DNA from: Acinetobacter rongchengensis
Lineage (GTDB): Bacteria > Pseudomonadota > Gammaproteobacteria > Pseudomonadales > Moraxellaceae
Assembly: GCF_003611475.1 (NCBI RefSeq)
Contig: NZ_RAXT01000027.1
Coordinates: forward strand, 1 to 42,400
Direction: 5' to 3'
DNA length: 42,400 bases
Numbering within the stretch: the stretch's first letter is position 1; each line of letters begins with the position of its first letter. Under the pieces are notes generated by a model. That model saw nothing but the letters and a program-made list of their open reading frames with translations, was not told the DNA's origin and made no database searches. Positions 1 through 7,829 of this stretch are shown piece after piece. Both the position numbers and the translations under genes were made by a program.

Positions 1-663
1 ATAATCTTTTAAGATCTGACGGCGTGCTTTTTTACGGAACTTTGTTGCATCCGCCCATACTTGCTTCCAAGTCTTGGTTTTATAAACCAAAGCATCTTCC
101 AAATGTAAGTTTTGCACACCGACATACCATTCAAAAAATACCATTAATTGAATCGCCAGCGGAATATTCAAAAGAAAACGAGGCTCCCACTTTTGTGATT
201 CACTCACACGTAATAAACCATAACCGACATCATGGTCTTTACCGACAATATTGGTATAGGTATGGTGTATATAATTATGGGTATATTTCCAATCATCACC
301 TGTAGACATGGTATCCCAGTCATAGTTTGCACCATTTAGACTTGGATCATTCAACCAGTCAAACTGCCCATGCATCACGTTATGACCCAATTCCATATTT
401 TCAACAATTTTGGAAATACCCAACAATGCTGTACCGAATACCCAAACAGGTGGGATCCAACCACCAAACATTAACGCTCCACGTGAAACAATTTCGCTAT
501 AACGTACAAAATTTCGGATTTTATAAATGTACTTAGCGTCTTGTTCGCCTAAGCTATCCATCACTTCACGACGAATTTCATCGACACGGCGACCAAATTC
601 AGCTGTTTGTTCTGGGCTTAAATGTTTTGACTTACTGTTTGGAAAACTCACTGACATATTCAT
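1..663 (-). CDS. desB: Acyl-CoA (fatty acid) desaturase, DesB-like, C-terminus outside window
   Basis: Membrane di-iron desaturase expected to insert a cis double bond into saturated acyl-CoA, using electrons from the reductase encoded just upstream. The visible 221 residues carry two of the three histidine boxes: HNVMH near residues 94-98 and HNYIHH near 129-134, separated by an acidic loop. A hydrophobic segment lies around 63-90. The third box should lie beyond the window edge. The start at 663 is preceded by GGGAGT about 9 nt upstream. A second ATG two codons later (657) is possible. It lies 129 nt downstream of the reductase and is probably co-transcribed with it. The order regulator-reductase-desaturase matches the Pseudomonas desT-desC-desB locus. 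Class is sure; the DesB name is by family and context. Confidence 0.85.
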   Translation of the reverse strand, partial: MNMSVSFPNSKSKHLSPEQTAEFGRRVDEIRREVMDSLGEQDAKYIYKIRNFVRYSEIVSRGALMFGGWIPPVWVFGTALLGISKIVENMELGHNVMHGQFDWLNDPSLNGANYDWDTMSTGDDWKYTHNYIHHTYTNIVGKDHDVGYGLLRVSESQKWEPRFLLNIPLAIQLMVFFEWYVGVQNLHLEDALVYKTKTWKQVWADATKFRKKARRQILKDY

Positions 664-792
664 GACTTTACTCCCACACCATTCATTTTTTATGAACTGT
701 GCCTTAAATTTTGGATATACGTTCCCCTGAGCTTTAAACTTAAAACTCTGAGTTTTTAATTTTTAAATTTGAATGAAAATAAGGGCTTGAAA

Positions 793-1845
793 TTACAAGT
801 TAATTGTCACAGGACTAATCGCTTGACTAATACACAACTTAATTTGAGTATTGGAAGCATGGTCAATTTCACCTGTCAGCATATTTTTGGTTGAGCCACT
901 CACTTTAGTACAAGTACAGGTATTACAAATCCCCATACGACAACCATGTGTAGGCTTCAAACCTGCTTGTTCAGCACTTTCTAGAAGACTTGATCTCGCC
1001 TCAAACGCTTGTTGTGAACGTAAGAACACGACTGGCTGCGCCACTAAGCTTTCATCAACTGCAATTTGGAAATACTCTTGTTTCAGTTGCTGCTCAATAT
1101 TTAAATTTTGAAAAATCTGATTCAAACTTTGCATCATTGCTGATGCACCACATGCATAACTTTGACGTATTTGAAAATCAGGAACCAACTCTTCCAACAG
1201 TTCTATAGTCACATGTTGTTTGTTTTGCGTTGTATTAATTGCATGATATTTAAACTGAGCATTTTGCTGATCAAGTTGCTCCAAATCTGTATGAAATGCG
1301 TCATCACGACTAAAATAAATTAAATCAATAGAACGATTTGATACTTTTAAGGCTTCAAGTAAAAGCGAATAAATTGCGGTAATTCCACTACCCGATGCAA
1401 TCAATAATATAGGTGCAACATCTTGATTAAGAACAAAATCGCCCTGCGGTTGAGAAAGTTCAACAATATTGCCAAAAGTCAGCTGAGTCAGCACGTTGGA
1501 CACTTTACCTTGTTGTTTGACCGCGATGATGATGTCGCCATTGGCTAGAAATTTCACCACAGAATAACTACGTTGTTGGCGTACACCTGCAATTTCTACA
1601 GTGACAAGAATACTTTGCCCTGCTTTAAATTGTTGATGCTTAAAATTACGATTCGGACGTAATTGAATTTGATAAAAATCAGGACTTAAAGCACGTGTCT
1701 TAACCACTGTTGCTTTCACTTTTTTCCAAGCCCAAACAGGATTAATTTTTTCAGCGATAAAGTCGACAAAATCCTCTCGAATGATTTCTGGTCGATAGTC
1801 ATCCTGTTGATTCATGGCTGTTTGATACTGCATATAGCTACTCAT
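793..1845 (-). CDS. desC: Ferredoxin-type oxidoreductase for the desaturase (DesC-like)
   Basis: Flavin reductase fused to a plant-type [2Fe-2S] ferredoxin domain, expected to pass electrons from NAD(P)H to the adjacent desaturase. An FAD-binding segment with the RSYSVV motif is followed by a nucleotide-binding region (ASGSGITAIYSLL). The C-terminal ferredoxin domain has cluster cysteines at about 302, 307, 310 and 338 (GCRMGICNTC and KLC). Length is 350 residues. The frame is open 20 codons further upstream, but I chose the ATG at 1845 because GAGG sits about 7 nt before it and because the upstream extension would translate through the operator at 1878-1895. It faces a TetR gene divergently, and its promoter is covered by three matching palindromes. 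Confidence 0.88.
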   Translation of the reverse strand: MSSYMQYQTAMNQQDDYRPEIIREDFVDFIAEKINPVWAWKKVKATVVKTRALSPDFYQIQLRPNRNFKHQQFKAGQSILVTVEIAGVRQQRSYSVVKFLANGDIIIAVKQQGKVSNVLTQLTFGNIVELSQPQGDFVLNQDVAPILLIASGSGITAIYSLLLEALKVSNRSIDLIYFSRDDAFHTDLEQLDQQNAQFKYHAINTTQNKQHVTIELLEELVPDFQIRQSYACGASAMMQSLNQIFQNLNIEQQLKQEYFQIAVDESLVAQPVVFLRSQQAFEARSSLLESAEQAGLKPTHGCRMGICNTCTCTKVSGSTKNMLTGEIDHASNTQIKLCISQAISPVTINL

Positions 1846-1877
1846 ATTAAGTTCCTCTTTGTGCTTGCTATTTATTG

Positions 1878-1951
1878 AGTGAACAAATGTTCTTTTAGTG
1901 AACATATGTACACTATATCTGTTTTTTAGAATCAGTCAACACCTGTTCACT
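1878..1951. promoter_or_regulatory. Three TetR-type operators (DesT-like) in the desC/TetR divergent region
   Basis: Three copies of AGTGAACA-NN-TGTTCACT can be read: 1878-1895 (first half perfect, second half 6 of 8), 1897-1914 (one mismatch) and 1934-1951 (one mismatch). Copy 3 covers the -35 box of the desC promoter and copy 2 covers the region between -10 and start site. The element resembles the palindrome I recall for Pseudomonas DesT. The neighbouring TetR protein is the obvious ligand, but binding is inferred. Confidence 0.65.
1912..1939 (-). promoter_or_regulatory. Sigma-70 type promoter of the desC-desB operon
   Basis: On the minus strand TTGACT (1939-1934) is followed after 16 nt by TATAGT (1917-1912), which is close to the sigma-70 consensus. 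This predicts a transcript starting near 1905, about 60 nt before the desC start. Palindromes overlap both the -35 box and the start-site region, as expected for repression. Confidence 0.6.
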
Positions 1952-2019
1952 GACATTCGTCGTTTAATTTGTTTATTTTTTTGATAAACTCATCACAACA
2001 AAAAACTTTGGATACCAGA

Positions 2020-2670
2020 ATGTCGATACGGGATGAACGTAAACAGCAAAGTCGACAGGCTTTACTCGATGCTGCTTTAACTTTGAGCACATCAGGTCGT
2101 TCATTTTCGAGCATTAGCTTGCGTGAAGTGGCACGAGAGGTTGGCTTAGTTCCGACGGCTTTTTATCGACATTTTCAAGACATGGATGAGCTTGGTCAGG
2201 AACTGGTCGATCAAGTTGCTTTATATCTAAAAAATGTTTTAAATCAGTTGGGCAAAGGCTTTGCTCATCCTGAAGCAAGAACGAAAACCAGTATGCAATT
2301 GTTTTTTGAAGCGGTAGATAAAAACCCACAACAATGGATCTTTATGATTTCTGAGCGTTGGGGAGGTTCTGAAGCGATACGTAAAGCCATCGCGCGTGAG
2401 ATCGTTTTTTTAAATGATGATCTTGCAAATAGTCTAAAAAAGTTTGAAATCGTACAAAACTTTCATGATGAAAATGATCTAAAAGTGATTACCAATATCT
2501 TGATTAATTTATCTTTTACTTGGGCAATGTCATGGATCAGCTTGCAACGACTCTACACAGGGATCGAACTAGAACTACAAAAAATGGTTCTGCAAAAACA
2601 AGCCGTCACTCAAATTCGTCTGATTTTTAAAGGGATTGAAAATTGGGATATTCAAAAAACTGAATCATAA
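2020..2670 (+). CDS. desT: TetR-family regulator of the desaturase operon (DesT-like)
   Basis: TetR-type repressor of about 216 residues. The N-terminal helix-turn-helix runs roughly from residue 8 to 55, with the family core AREVGLVPTAFYRHF. The rest is a helical ligand-binding domain, probably sensing acyl-CoA as DesT does. It is transcribed divergently from the desC-desB genes over a shared region with three AGTGAACA-type palindromes. The open frame extends 17 codons upstream to 1969. I chose the ATG at 2020 because the sequence from there (MSIRDERKQQ) matches how these proteins begin, although no strong ribosome binding site is visible. The desT name is inferred from context. Confidence 0.75.
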   Translation: MSIRDERKQQSRQALLDAALTLSTSGRSFSSISLREVAREVGLVPTAFYRHFQDMDELGQELVDQVALYLKNVLNQLGKGFAHPEARTKTSMQLFFEAVDKNPQQWIFMISERWGGSEAIRKAIAREIVFLNDDLANSLKKFEIVQNFHDENDLKVITNILINLSFTWAMSWISLQRLYTGIELELQKMVLQKQAVTQIRLIFKGIENWDIQKTES

Positions 2671-2742
2671 TAAATTCAATCATTGTAAAAAAGACGCGAA
2701 CAAATTGCTTTCATCGAAAAATAGAAACTCGATAAGCAATAA

Positions 2743-2770
2743 AAAAACCCGCAATTATTTGCGGGTTTTT
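2743..2770. terminator. Bidirectional intrinsic terminator
   Basis: AAAAACCCGC, an 8-nt loop, then GCGGGTTTTT: a 10-bp stem flanked by A and T runs, so it can work in both directions. It separates the convergent TetR gene and dsbA. Confidence 0.85.
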
Positions 2771-2783
2771 GCAACTGAAAGAC

Positions 2784-3398
2784 TTATTTGCTTTTACGTT
2801 CTTTATTGATTAAGTAATCAACGACTTGAGTCACTTTGCCGTCTTCACCTTGTACCACATATTTACCATTCACAACCACGGCTGGAACACCTGATAATTG
2901 GTATTGTGCAGCCAATTGGTTCGATTCTGCTACTTTTGCAGTGATCGCAAATGAACTATACATGCTGTTAAATTTGGCCTCAGGCACGCCATAACGTGTA
3001 TAGAATTTCGCAAAAGCATCTTTATCTAGGATTTGCTGACCAGTTCCATTGGCATGGAATAATGGCAAATGCGTACGCTTACGCACACCGAGGGCTTCAG
3101 ATACATAATAAGCACGTGCGCCCTGTTCCCAAAGCGGGTTCATTGCTGCAGGGGTACGAATAAAATTCACATCTTTTGGAATTTTCTTCAACCATGTTTG
3201 CATATGCGGTTCTAATTTAAAACAGTGCGGGCATCCATACCAAAAAAATTCACGTACTTCAATCTTACCTGGAACACTGACCTTTCCAGGATTTTGCACA
3301 ACGGTATAGTCTTTACCTGCAACGAAATCAGCAGCCATGGTATTTGCAGAAAATGCCATAACCATTGCAGTCATGCCACCAAGAATAAATTTTTTCAT
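2784..3398 (-). CDS. dsbA: Thiol:disulfide interchange protein DsbA
   Basis: Periplasmic oxidase that introduces disulfide bonds into exported proteins and is reoxidised by DsbB. The 204-residue product starts with a signal peptide ending in ANTMA near residue 22. The thioredoxin-fold active site CPHC is at 56-59 (FFWYGCPHCF), with a cis-proline loop SGVPAVVVNG near the C-terminus. The open frame begins 14 codons earlier, but the ATG at 3398 places the signal peptide correctly and has GAGGA about 11 nt upstream. Gene is single, ending at a bidirectional terminator. Likely clients in this window include the two four-cysteine exported proteins at 38.1-39.0 kb (inference). Confidence 0.95.
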   Translation of the reverse strand: MKKFILGGMTAMVMAFSANTMAADFVAGKDYTVVQNPGKVSVPGKIEVREFFWYGCPHCFKLEPHMQTWLKKIPKDVNFIRTPAAMNPLWEQGARAYYVSEALGVRKRTHLPLFHANGTGQQILDKDAFAKFYTRYGVPEAKFNSMYSSFAITAKVAESNQLAAQYQLSGVPAVVVNGKYVVQGEDGKVTQVVDYLINKERKSK

Positions 3399-3515
3399 TG
3401 ACTTTATTGTCCTCGAAGTCGTTTTGTATAGCTTATGCACTAACTATAAAACAAATATGGGAAAATCGTTTTCCTTCTGTGAAGTTTTTTACACGATTCA
3501 TCGCTTTTTTCAGAA

Positions 3516-3544
3516 TTAACGTTACACTAGGGTCTGTTGATAAT
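3516..3544 (+). promoter_or_regulatory. Probable promoter of the ubiG cluster
   Basis: TTAACG (3516-3521), a 17-nt spacer, then GATAAT (3539-3544). The predicted start is near 3551, leaving a leader of about 73 nt before ubiG. No operator is apparent. Confidence 0.45.
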
Positions 3545-3623
3545 TCTTCTATGAAATACCAACAAACCTTAGCATAGCTTGAATTAATTTTTGATTAAAA
3601 CAATTTACTCAGAGGTGACTGTC

Positions 3624-4337
3624 ATGTCGCAACTTAATGTTGATCCACAAGAAATTGCAAAATTTGAAGCACTCGCTGCTTTATGGTGGGATCAACACTC
3701 TGAGTTCAGACCCTTACATCAAATTAATCCACTACGCTTAAACTGGATCGATGAGCATTCAGGTGGTTTAGCAGGCAAAAAGATTTTAGATGTGGGTTGT
3801 GGTGGCGGTATCTTGGCAGAAAGCATGGCACGTCGTGGTGCTGATGTTCTGGGTATTGATATGGGTCTCGCGCCGCTTAATGTTGCACGTCTACATGCAG
3901 AACAGGAAAATGTTCACAATATTGAATATCGTCAAGTTCCTGTTGAGCAACTTGCAGAAGAGCAAGCTGGACAATATGACATTGTGACCTGTATGGAAAT
4001 GCTCGAACATGTTCCAGATCCAGCATCGATCATTCAAGCCTGCCAAAAATTGGTTAAACCGAATGGTCATGTGTTTTTTTCAACCATTAACCGTAATCCT
4101 AAATCGTATTTATTCGCCATTATCGGGGCTGAATATGTATTACGTTTATTGAAAAAAGGCACACACGATTATCATAAATTCATTAAGCCATCTGAACTTG
4201 CGGATGATATTCGCAATTCAGGTCTAAAGCTCAAAGATATGACAGGCTTACATTACAACCCATTAACCAAACATTATTGGCTTGCTCCAAATGTGGATGT
4301 GAACTATATGGTCTATACGGTAAATGAAGGTGTGTAA
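3624..4337 (+). CDS. ubiG: Ubiquinone biosynthesis O-methyltransferase UbiG
   Basis: SAM-dependent methyltransferase performing both O-methylations of ubiquinone synthesis. The 237-residue length is normal. The SAM-binding motif is ILDVGCGGG at about 54-62, with the acidic ribose-binding residue in LGID downstream. The N-terminal [16 protein letters not shown] and the later [12 protein letters not shown] are typical of UbiG. The frame opens at 3591, but the ATG at 3624 is preceded by AGAGGTG and matches the family start ([11 protein letters not shown]). The stop overlaps the next start by one base (TAATG), so translation of the following phosphatase is likely coupled. Confidence 0.95.
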   Translation: MSQLNVDPQEIAKFEALAALWWDQHSEFRPLHQINPLRLNWIDEHSGGLAGKKILDVGCGGGILAESMARRGADVLGIDMGLAPLNVARLHAEQENVHNIEYRQVPVEQLAEEQAGQYDIVTCMEMLEHVPDPASIIQACQKLVKPNGHVFFSTINRNPKSYLFAIIGAEYVLRLLKKGTHDYHKFIKPSELADDIRNSGLKLKDMTGLHYNPLTKHYWLAPNVDVNYMVYTVNEGV

Positions 4338-5023
4338 TGCAAGCAGTACTGTTTGATTTAGATGGAACATTGATTGATACCGCAGCGGATTTTATTCGTA
4401 TTATTCAACACATGTGCCGTGAAGAAGGTCATGCGGTGGTTGATGCCGATTTAATTCGCACACAAGTGTCAGAAGGCGCTCGGGCCATGGTCAAGCTGGT
4501 TTATCCTGAATTGGCTGTGGATGATCCTATTTTCCTCGCTCATCGTCAGCGTTTCTTAGATTTATACGGTGAAGATATTGCTGTGGATACAGACTTATTT
4601 CAAGGTATGTATCCTTTAATCGAAGATTTAGAAAGTCATAATATCCTATGGGGAATCGTCACCAATAAACCTCGTGGTCTGAGCGAGTCTTTGTTGCAAG
4701 CATTGAACTTAAGCGAACGTTGTGCAGTATTGGTTTGCCCTGAAGATGTGACGCATACCAAACCAGACCCTGAACCGATGTATCTTGCAGCAAGTCACTT
4801 GCAGATTGATCCAAAACAGATTATTTATGTAGGTGATCATCCACGTGATATTGATGCAGGACGAAATGCCAGTATGTATACCATACTTGCAGCTTATGGC
4901 TATTTACCTTTAGAGCACAAAGACAATTTAGATGCATGGCAAGCGGATTGTATTGTGAATAATGTGACTGAGTTACATCAAATCATCAATAAACTGGTGG
5001 ATATCAAACGAATTACCGCTTAA
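4337..5023 (+). CDS. mupP: HAD phosphatase, probably N-acetylmuramic acid 6-phosphate phosphatase MupP
   Basis: HAD-superfamily phosphatase of 228 residues with all catalytic motifs: DLDGT (nucleophile D7, D9), TNKP with T109 and K111, K142 in THTKPDPEP, and GDHPRD with D167 and D171. Sequence alone would suggest phosphoglycolate phosphatase (Gph). The context favours MupP: in Pseudomonas the gene between ubiG and a YciK-type dehydrogenase is mupP, which dephosphorylates MurNAc-6P in the AmgK-MurU cell-wall recycling route, and the same order is seen here. Start overlaps the ubiG stop by one base. Superfamily certain; substrate inferred from synteny. Confidence 0.75.
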   Translation: MQAVLFDLDGTLIDTAADFIRIIQHMCREEGHAVVDADLIRTQVSEGARAMVKLVYPELAVDDPIFLAHRQRFLDLYGEDIAVDTDLFQGMYPLIEDLESHNILWGIVTNKPRGLSESLLQALNLSERCAVLVCPEDVTHTKPDPEPMYLAASHLQIDPKQIIYVGDHPRDIDAGRNASMYTILAAYGYLPLEHKDNLDAWQADCIVNNVTELHQIINKLVDIKRITA

Positions 5024-5075
5024 TTTAATAAGCAATTTGTATAAATAACTCAATAACAATGATAGGAGGTCTCCC

Positions 5076-5822
5076 ATGAAATATTCAGAATATCAACCTC
5101 GCCCAGACTTATTAAAAGGGAAGATTATCCTGATTACAGGTGCGGGAGACGGTATAGGACGTGCGGCTGCACTGAGCTATGCATTACATGGTGCGACTGT
5201 GGTTTTACATGGTCGCACATTGAATAAACTTGAAGTGATTTATGATGAAATTGAGTCACTGGGTGCGCCACAGCCTGCTATTCTTCCACTACAGCTGTCA
5301 ACGGCATCATCTCGAGACTATGAGTTGCTCTACGATACGCTAGAGCAGCAATTTGGGCATTTGGATGGCATTTTGCATAATGCGGGTATTCTCGGTGAAC
5401 GCGTTGAATTGGCACAGTATCCTGAAGATGTTTGGGATGATGTAATGGCAGTAAATTTACGTGCGCCCTTTGTTTTAACTCAAGAATTGCTTCCTTTATT
5501 ACAAAAATCTGAAAATGCATCTGTCGTTTTTGCGAGTTCTGGCGTAGGGCGTGAAGCACGTGCAGAATGGGGTGCTTATTCTGTATCTAAAATTGCCATA
5601 GAAGCAGTCAGCCAAATCTTTGCCAAAGAAAAAACCTATCCAAATATTCGTTTTAACTGCATCAATCCAGGCGGTACACGTACGGCAATGCGTGCAAAAG
5701 CTTATCCTGATGAAGACCCAAAAACATTACCGACTCCTGAAGCCATCATGCCTGCTTATCTTTACCTGATGGGTGATGACAGCTTGGATATGAACGGTCA
5801 AAGTATCGACGCTCAAGATTAA
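5076..5822 (+). CDS. yciK: YciK-family short-chain dehydrogenase/reductase
   Basis: NAD(P)-dependent SDR oxidoreductase of 248 residues. Seen: the dinucleotide-binding motif TGAGDGIG (21-28), the structural HNAG (101-104), catalytic serine in FASSG (about 154-155) and the YSVSK active site with Y168 and K172. A strong ribosome binding site AGGAGG lies about 6 nt before the ATG. It is third in a cluster with ubiG and mupP, 52 nt after the latter. The physiological substrate of the YciK family is not settled. Its stop abuts the stop of the convergent MocR gene with no spacer, and a hairpin inside that gene's end probably terminates this transcript. Confidence 0.85.
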   Translation: MKYSEYQPRPDLLKGKIILITGAGDGIGRAAALSYALHGATVVLHGRTLNKLEVIYDEIESLGAPQPAILPLQLSTASSRDYELLYDTLEQQFGHLDGILHNAGILGERVELAQYPEDVWDDVMAVNLRAPFVLTQELLPLLQKSENASVVFASSGVGREARAEWGAYSVSKIAIEAVSQIFAKEKTYPNIRFNCINPGGTRTAMRAKAYPDEDPKTLPTPEAIMPAYLYLMGDDSLDMNGQSIDAQD

Positions 5823-7310
5823 TTAACTTGCTTCAAATAAACGCTCTTGTGTCAGATCAGACCTAAGAGCGTTTTTAGTCGTATCAGCAAAATGAAGCTG
5901 ATTTTTAACCCAATCGCCCAACAATACAATCGCGTCTCGAATCTCTTCTGACAATTCATGCCCTGCATTCAAACGAATACAATTGTTATAGCGTTTATCC
6001 TCACCAAAAATTAAGCCGGGTACGATGTTAATACTGTGTTGCTGTGCATAATAATACATCGCCAAACTATCAATCTGCTGAGGTAACTGTAACCACAATG
6101 CATAACTGCCCTGTGGTTGATTCAAACGAATCTCTACCCCTTGAAAGCTTTGGTAAATAAACTGACGGTATTGCTCCACTTGCGCCATCAACTGGGGACG
6201 TAATTCAGTTAAATGTTGTCTATACGCTCGACTAAAAATCAAATCAGCTAGACCCAATTGTAAAGGCGTATTCACTGACACATTTTGAGTCATCAATTGA
6301 GCATGTAAGTGCTGTAAGCGTTGAGGAATACAGAACCACCCTACTCGATAAGATGTTGATAAAGATTTAGAAATAGAACCACAATAAATCACATAACCCG
6401 CTTGATCCCAGTATTTAATAGGTAAAGGGCGTTTCGCATTAAAACTACATTCGGCATAGATATCATCTTCAATCACATAACACTGATACTTGGCTGCCAA
6501 TTGTGCAATTTTTTCTTTATCTGGATTACTTAAACAAAATCCCAACGGATTCTGAAAATTTGCAGTCAGTAAACACGCTTTTGCACCTGAATCCCGCATC
6601 ACTTGTTCTAAACGATCAATATCGAACCCTTCTGTATTGGCAGGAATTTCAATGATTTTCCGTTTAAGCAATGCCAAAAGCTGCAACTGACCGTTGTAGT
6701 TTGGTGTCGGGATAATGATGCTATCTCCGACTTGGGTAAAACTTTGAATCACCACAGATAAAGCAGGCATACAACCATTACTGATGTAAATATCTTCTTT
6801 GGCAATATAAAAACCGTCTTCGGCCCAATGTGCTGAAAGTGCTTCTCGTAATTGTGGATGACCCTGCCGATCACTATATAAAAAATCTTCAGGCTTACAA
6901 TGCTTTAAAGCACGTTGTATCGAACGGCGCAAAGCTTCCACAGGCACTAAGTTGGGTGACAATTGAATAGAACCCAAATGAATCAATCGATTATTGATCG
7001 CGGCTTCATGGATTTGGATTTGCAACTCTAAATTGGATACTTCACGTGGTCTAGACTTAAAATCGGGGTGATCAGGTACAGCGATTTGCTGAACCTTCTG
7101 TTGCGATTGCACAAAATAACCTGATTTATCCTTAACATAAATCAGCCCTTGTGCCTCCAGCAATTCATAACAACTTTTTGCAGTATTCAAACTAATCTTC
7201 TGCTGTTCTGCAAATTGACGCAATGAACTTAAACGTTGTCCCACCACCAACTCACCACAATAAATCTTTTGCGCAATTTGCTGTGCAAGTGTTTGATATT
7301 GAAAAGCCAT
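5823..7310 (-). CDS. MocR-type regulator: GntR helix-turn-helix fused to aminotransferase-like domain
   Basis: Protein of about 495 residues. The N-terminal winged helix-turn-helix (roughly 1-70) has the MocR pattern GQRLSSLRQFAEQQKISLNT. A fold-type I aminotransferase domain follows, with the PLP lysine in YCGSISKSLSTSYRVGW. Such proteins sense PLP or an amine and regulate transport or metabolism genes; the target here is unknown. An upstream GTG at 7322 is in frame, but I prefer the ATG at 7310. Two copies of TACAGATA, 29 bp apart, lie at and just upstream of the start, and MocR proteins often bind spaced direct repeats. The nearest divergent gene is the small lipoprotein at 7422. The last codons contain the terminator of the opposing yciK transcript. 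Confidence 0.85.
   Translation of the reverse strand: MAFQYQTLAQQIAQKIYCGELVVGQRLSSLRQFAEQQKISLNTAKSCYELLEAQGLIYVKDKSGYFVQSQQKVQQIAVPDHPDFKSRPREVSNLELQIQIHEAAINNRLIHLGSIQLSPNLVPVEALRRSIQRALKHCKPEDFLYSDRQGHPQLREALSAHWAEDGFYIAKEDIYISNGCMPALSVVIQSFTQVGDSIIIPTPNYNGQLQLLALLKRKIIEIPANTEGFDIDRLEQVMRDSGAKACLLTANFQNPLGFCLSNPDKEKIAQLAAKYQCYVIEDDIYAECSFNAKRPLPIKYWDQAGYVIYCGSISKSLSTSYRVGWFCIPQRLQHLHAQLMTQNVSVNTPLQLGLADLIFSRAYRQHLTELRPQLMAQVEQYRQFIYQSFQGVEIRLNQPQGSYALWLQLPQQIDSLAMYYYAQQHSINIVPGLIFGEDKRYNNCIRLNAGHELSEEIRDAIVLLGDWVKNQLHFADTTKNALRSDLTQERLFEAS
5839..5876 (+). terminator. Intrinsic terminator embedded in the end of the convergent MocR gene
   Basis: AAACGCTCTT (5839-5848), a 16-nt loop, then AAGAGCGTTTTT (5865-5876): a 10-bp stem followed by a T run on the plus strand. 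It ends the ubiG-mupP-yciK transcript while lying within the last codons of the minus-strand regulator. Confidence 0.7.
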
Positions 7311-7346
7311 ATCTGTACCCACTTTTTAATATTTGTTGTATCTGTA
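7310..7346 (-). promoter_or_regulatory. Direct repeat TACAGATA x2, possible MocR autoregulatory site
   Basis: On the minus strand TACAGATA occurs at 7346-7339 and again at 7317-7310, a 29-bp period close to three helical turns. Spaced direct repeats are the known binding mode of MocR regulators such as GabR. The second copy overlaps the start codon, so chance similarity is possible. Confidence 0.3.
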
Positions 7347-7421
7347 TCCACAAACTTAACAGATTTATGCTTCTTTCACAGCCAATTTTTTAAATATATT
7401 TGATTTGAAAGGAGAAAATAA

Positions 7422-7829
7422 ATGAGAACAATCATCTTGCTCAGCGCTGTTTTGGGTGTAAGCGCATGTCAGCCACAACAAATCAATCGAGCTGCACAAC
7501 AACAACATTTTATCTGCAAATCATTGATTGAAGGCTTCTTAAAAACCCAACGTTTAGGTGAATACCAGCTGGATCACTTACAACCCACTTTGCACCAAAC
7601 TGCTTCAGTAAGAGCATACAGTTATCGTGCAAGTCGTGACATAACCATGAAAGTGAACATCCCAGCACAACAAAACCTACAGTTTGAATGTCTGCAGAAC
7701 TCAGCACAACACTATGAAATTAAATTGGTTAATCCACAGCAAAATAGCAAACAGATCTTGCTGAGTTTAGACTTGCCATCACAGAAAACTATCGATACTT
7801 TGACAGCTTTTCAGCTAAAAACTCAATAA
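7422..7829 (+). CDS. Small predicted lipoprotein of unknown function
   Basis: A 135-residue product with a short signal peptide and the lipobox GVSAC, with the lipidated cysteine at residue 16. The mature part is rich in Gln and polar residues and has two further cysteines (FICKS and FECLQ) that could form a disulfide. I do not recognise a domain. The ribosome binding site AAGGAG lies about 8 nt before the ATG. It is divergent from the MocR regulator, which might control it. Its last 41 bases overlap the end of the convergent LysR gene. Confidence 0.75.
   Translation: MRTIILLSAVLGVSACQPQQINRAAQQQHFICKSLIEGFLKTQRLGEYQLDHLQPTLHQTASVRAYSYRASRDITMKVNIPAQQNLQFECLQNSAQHYEIKLVNPQQNSKQILLSLDLPSQKTIDTLTAFQLKTQ

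Noticed and set aside
1846..1905. A 20-codon N-terminal extension of the DesC-like reductase
   Set aside because: It would translate through an operator palindrome and lies upstream of a good ribosome binding site at the ATG at 1845.
3529..3545. GGGTCTGTTGATA resembling an insertion-sequence terminal repeat
   Set aside because: No partner inverted repeat, target duplication or transposase frame nearby; the bases are better explained as the spacer and -10 of the ubiG promoter.
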